Assembly: GCF_040939785.1 (NCBI RefSeq)
Contig: NZ_CP162553.1
Location: 3,782,001 to 3,846,000 of the forward strand
Direction of reading: 5' to 3'
DNA from: Bradyrhizobium lupini
Lineage (GTDB): Bacteria; Pseudomonadota; Alphaproteobacteria; Rhizobiales; Xanthobacteraceae
DNA length: 64,000 bases
Shown: in pieces, positions 63,821 through 64,000 of the stretch
Position numbering within the stretch: the stretch's first letter is position 1
Layout: each line of letters starts with the position of its first letter
Made by a program: the position numbers and the translations under genes
The notes under the pieces: model-generated
What the model saw: the letters and a program-made list of their open reading frames with translations, nothing else
What the model was told of the DNA's origin: nothing
The model's database searches: none

Positions 63821-64000
63821 CCTAAACTTCCATCCGCCTCCACATTAGCGAGTTCCGACGAGGTCCTGTGTGCACAAGTAGACAGACCTAACAACTGTGA
63901 TGTGGTGGTTTCGTTCCGGGAACCTCCGCGCCGGGTACAGGCGTCGTGACGCGGTATCCCAGTCAGAGAAACCTCATGCTCCAAGTTACGATGATGGCAC

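Overview
The window looks like chromosomal DNA of an alphaproteobacterium of the Bradyrhizobium/Nitrobacteraceae type. The reasons are high GC with strong third-position GC bias, the gene families and gene order (rsmB–heparinase-like–purH, tsaD–gpsA, hemD–mitofilin-like–HemY-like, YggT–DUF167–folD), and the intergenic palindromic repeats common in Bradyrhizobium and relatives. I see no CRISPR array, prophage, intact insertion sequence or plasmid function. Most of the window is core genome.

Layout. 1–8.8 kb: the 3' part of a GGDEF–EAL protein, a thioredoxin–TPR protein with a LON-domain partner, tRNA-Gly(GCC), an epimerase, a secreted sorbosone-dehydrogenase-like enzyme followed by a dihaem cytochrome c, panE and an HCCA-isomerase-like protein. 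8.8–16.4 kb: MATE exporter, DUF2239 gene and glutathione transferase (GST) gene that diverge around a palindromic promoter region, an MFS symporter, gamma-glutamyltransferase and an Atg22-like MFS protein. 16.5–27.5 kb: purH, heparinase-like protein, rsmB, SdhAF4-like factor, nuclease, L,D-transpeptidase, acs, topoisomerase IB and an SRPBCC protein. 27.6–35.4 kb: a class III cyclase, EVE protein, gpsA (frameshifted), tsaD, hemD (frameshifted), mitofilin-like and HemY-like proteins. 35.4–42.5 kb: tRNA-Thr(CGT) with a possible transposase scrap, a large membrane protein of unknown function, small secreted proteins with possible CRP-type sites, a polysaccharide deacetylase and an MFS exporter. 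42.6–50.7 kb: hydrolase, cytochrome P450, a second cyclase, TerB, SDR, amidotransferase, a doubly frameshifted enoyl-CoA hydratase and tRNA-Ala(CGC). 50.8–64 kb: YggT–DUF167–folD, ppa, an acetyltransferase, a four-gene coupled operon (hydrolase, DUF2269, SDR–DoxX, DCC), an amine-oxidase-like flavoprotein, typA, and a coupled cassette of an Lgt-like membrane protein, a Tes/COG1964-type radical SAM enzyme and a small membrane protein, preceded by a Crp/Fnr regulator.

Two points matter most. First, three otherwise normal genes (gpsA, hemD and an enoyl-CoA hydratase) carry four single-step frameshifts, which suggests indel errors in this sequence, although real mutations cannot be excluded. Second, the cassette at 60.6–63.8 kb is the best candidate for an undescribed system. 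Its radical SAM protein has the cysteine layout of the tetraether-synthase superfamily and is translationally coupled to an Lgt-like protein that appears to lack the catalytic histidine, which suggests membrane-lipid modification. The divergent promoter at 10.9 kb and the paired GTGA-N6-TCAC sites at 39.9 kb are further regulatory candidates.
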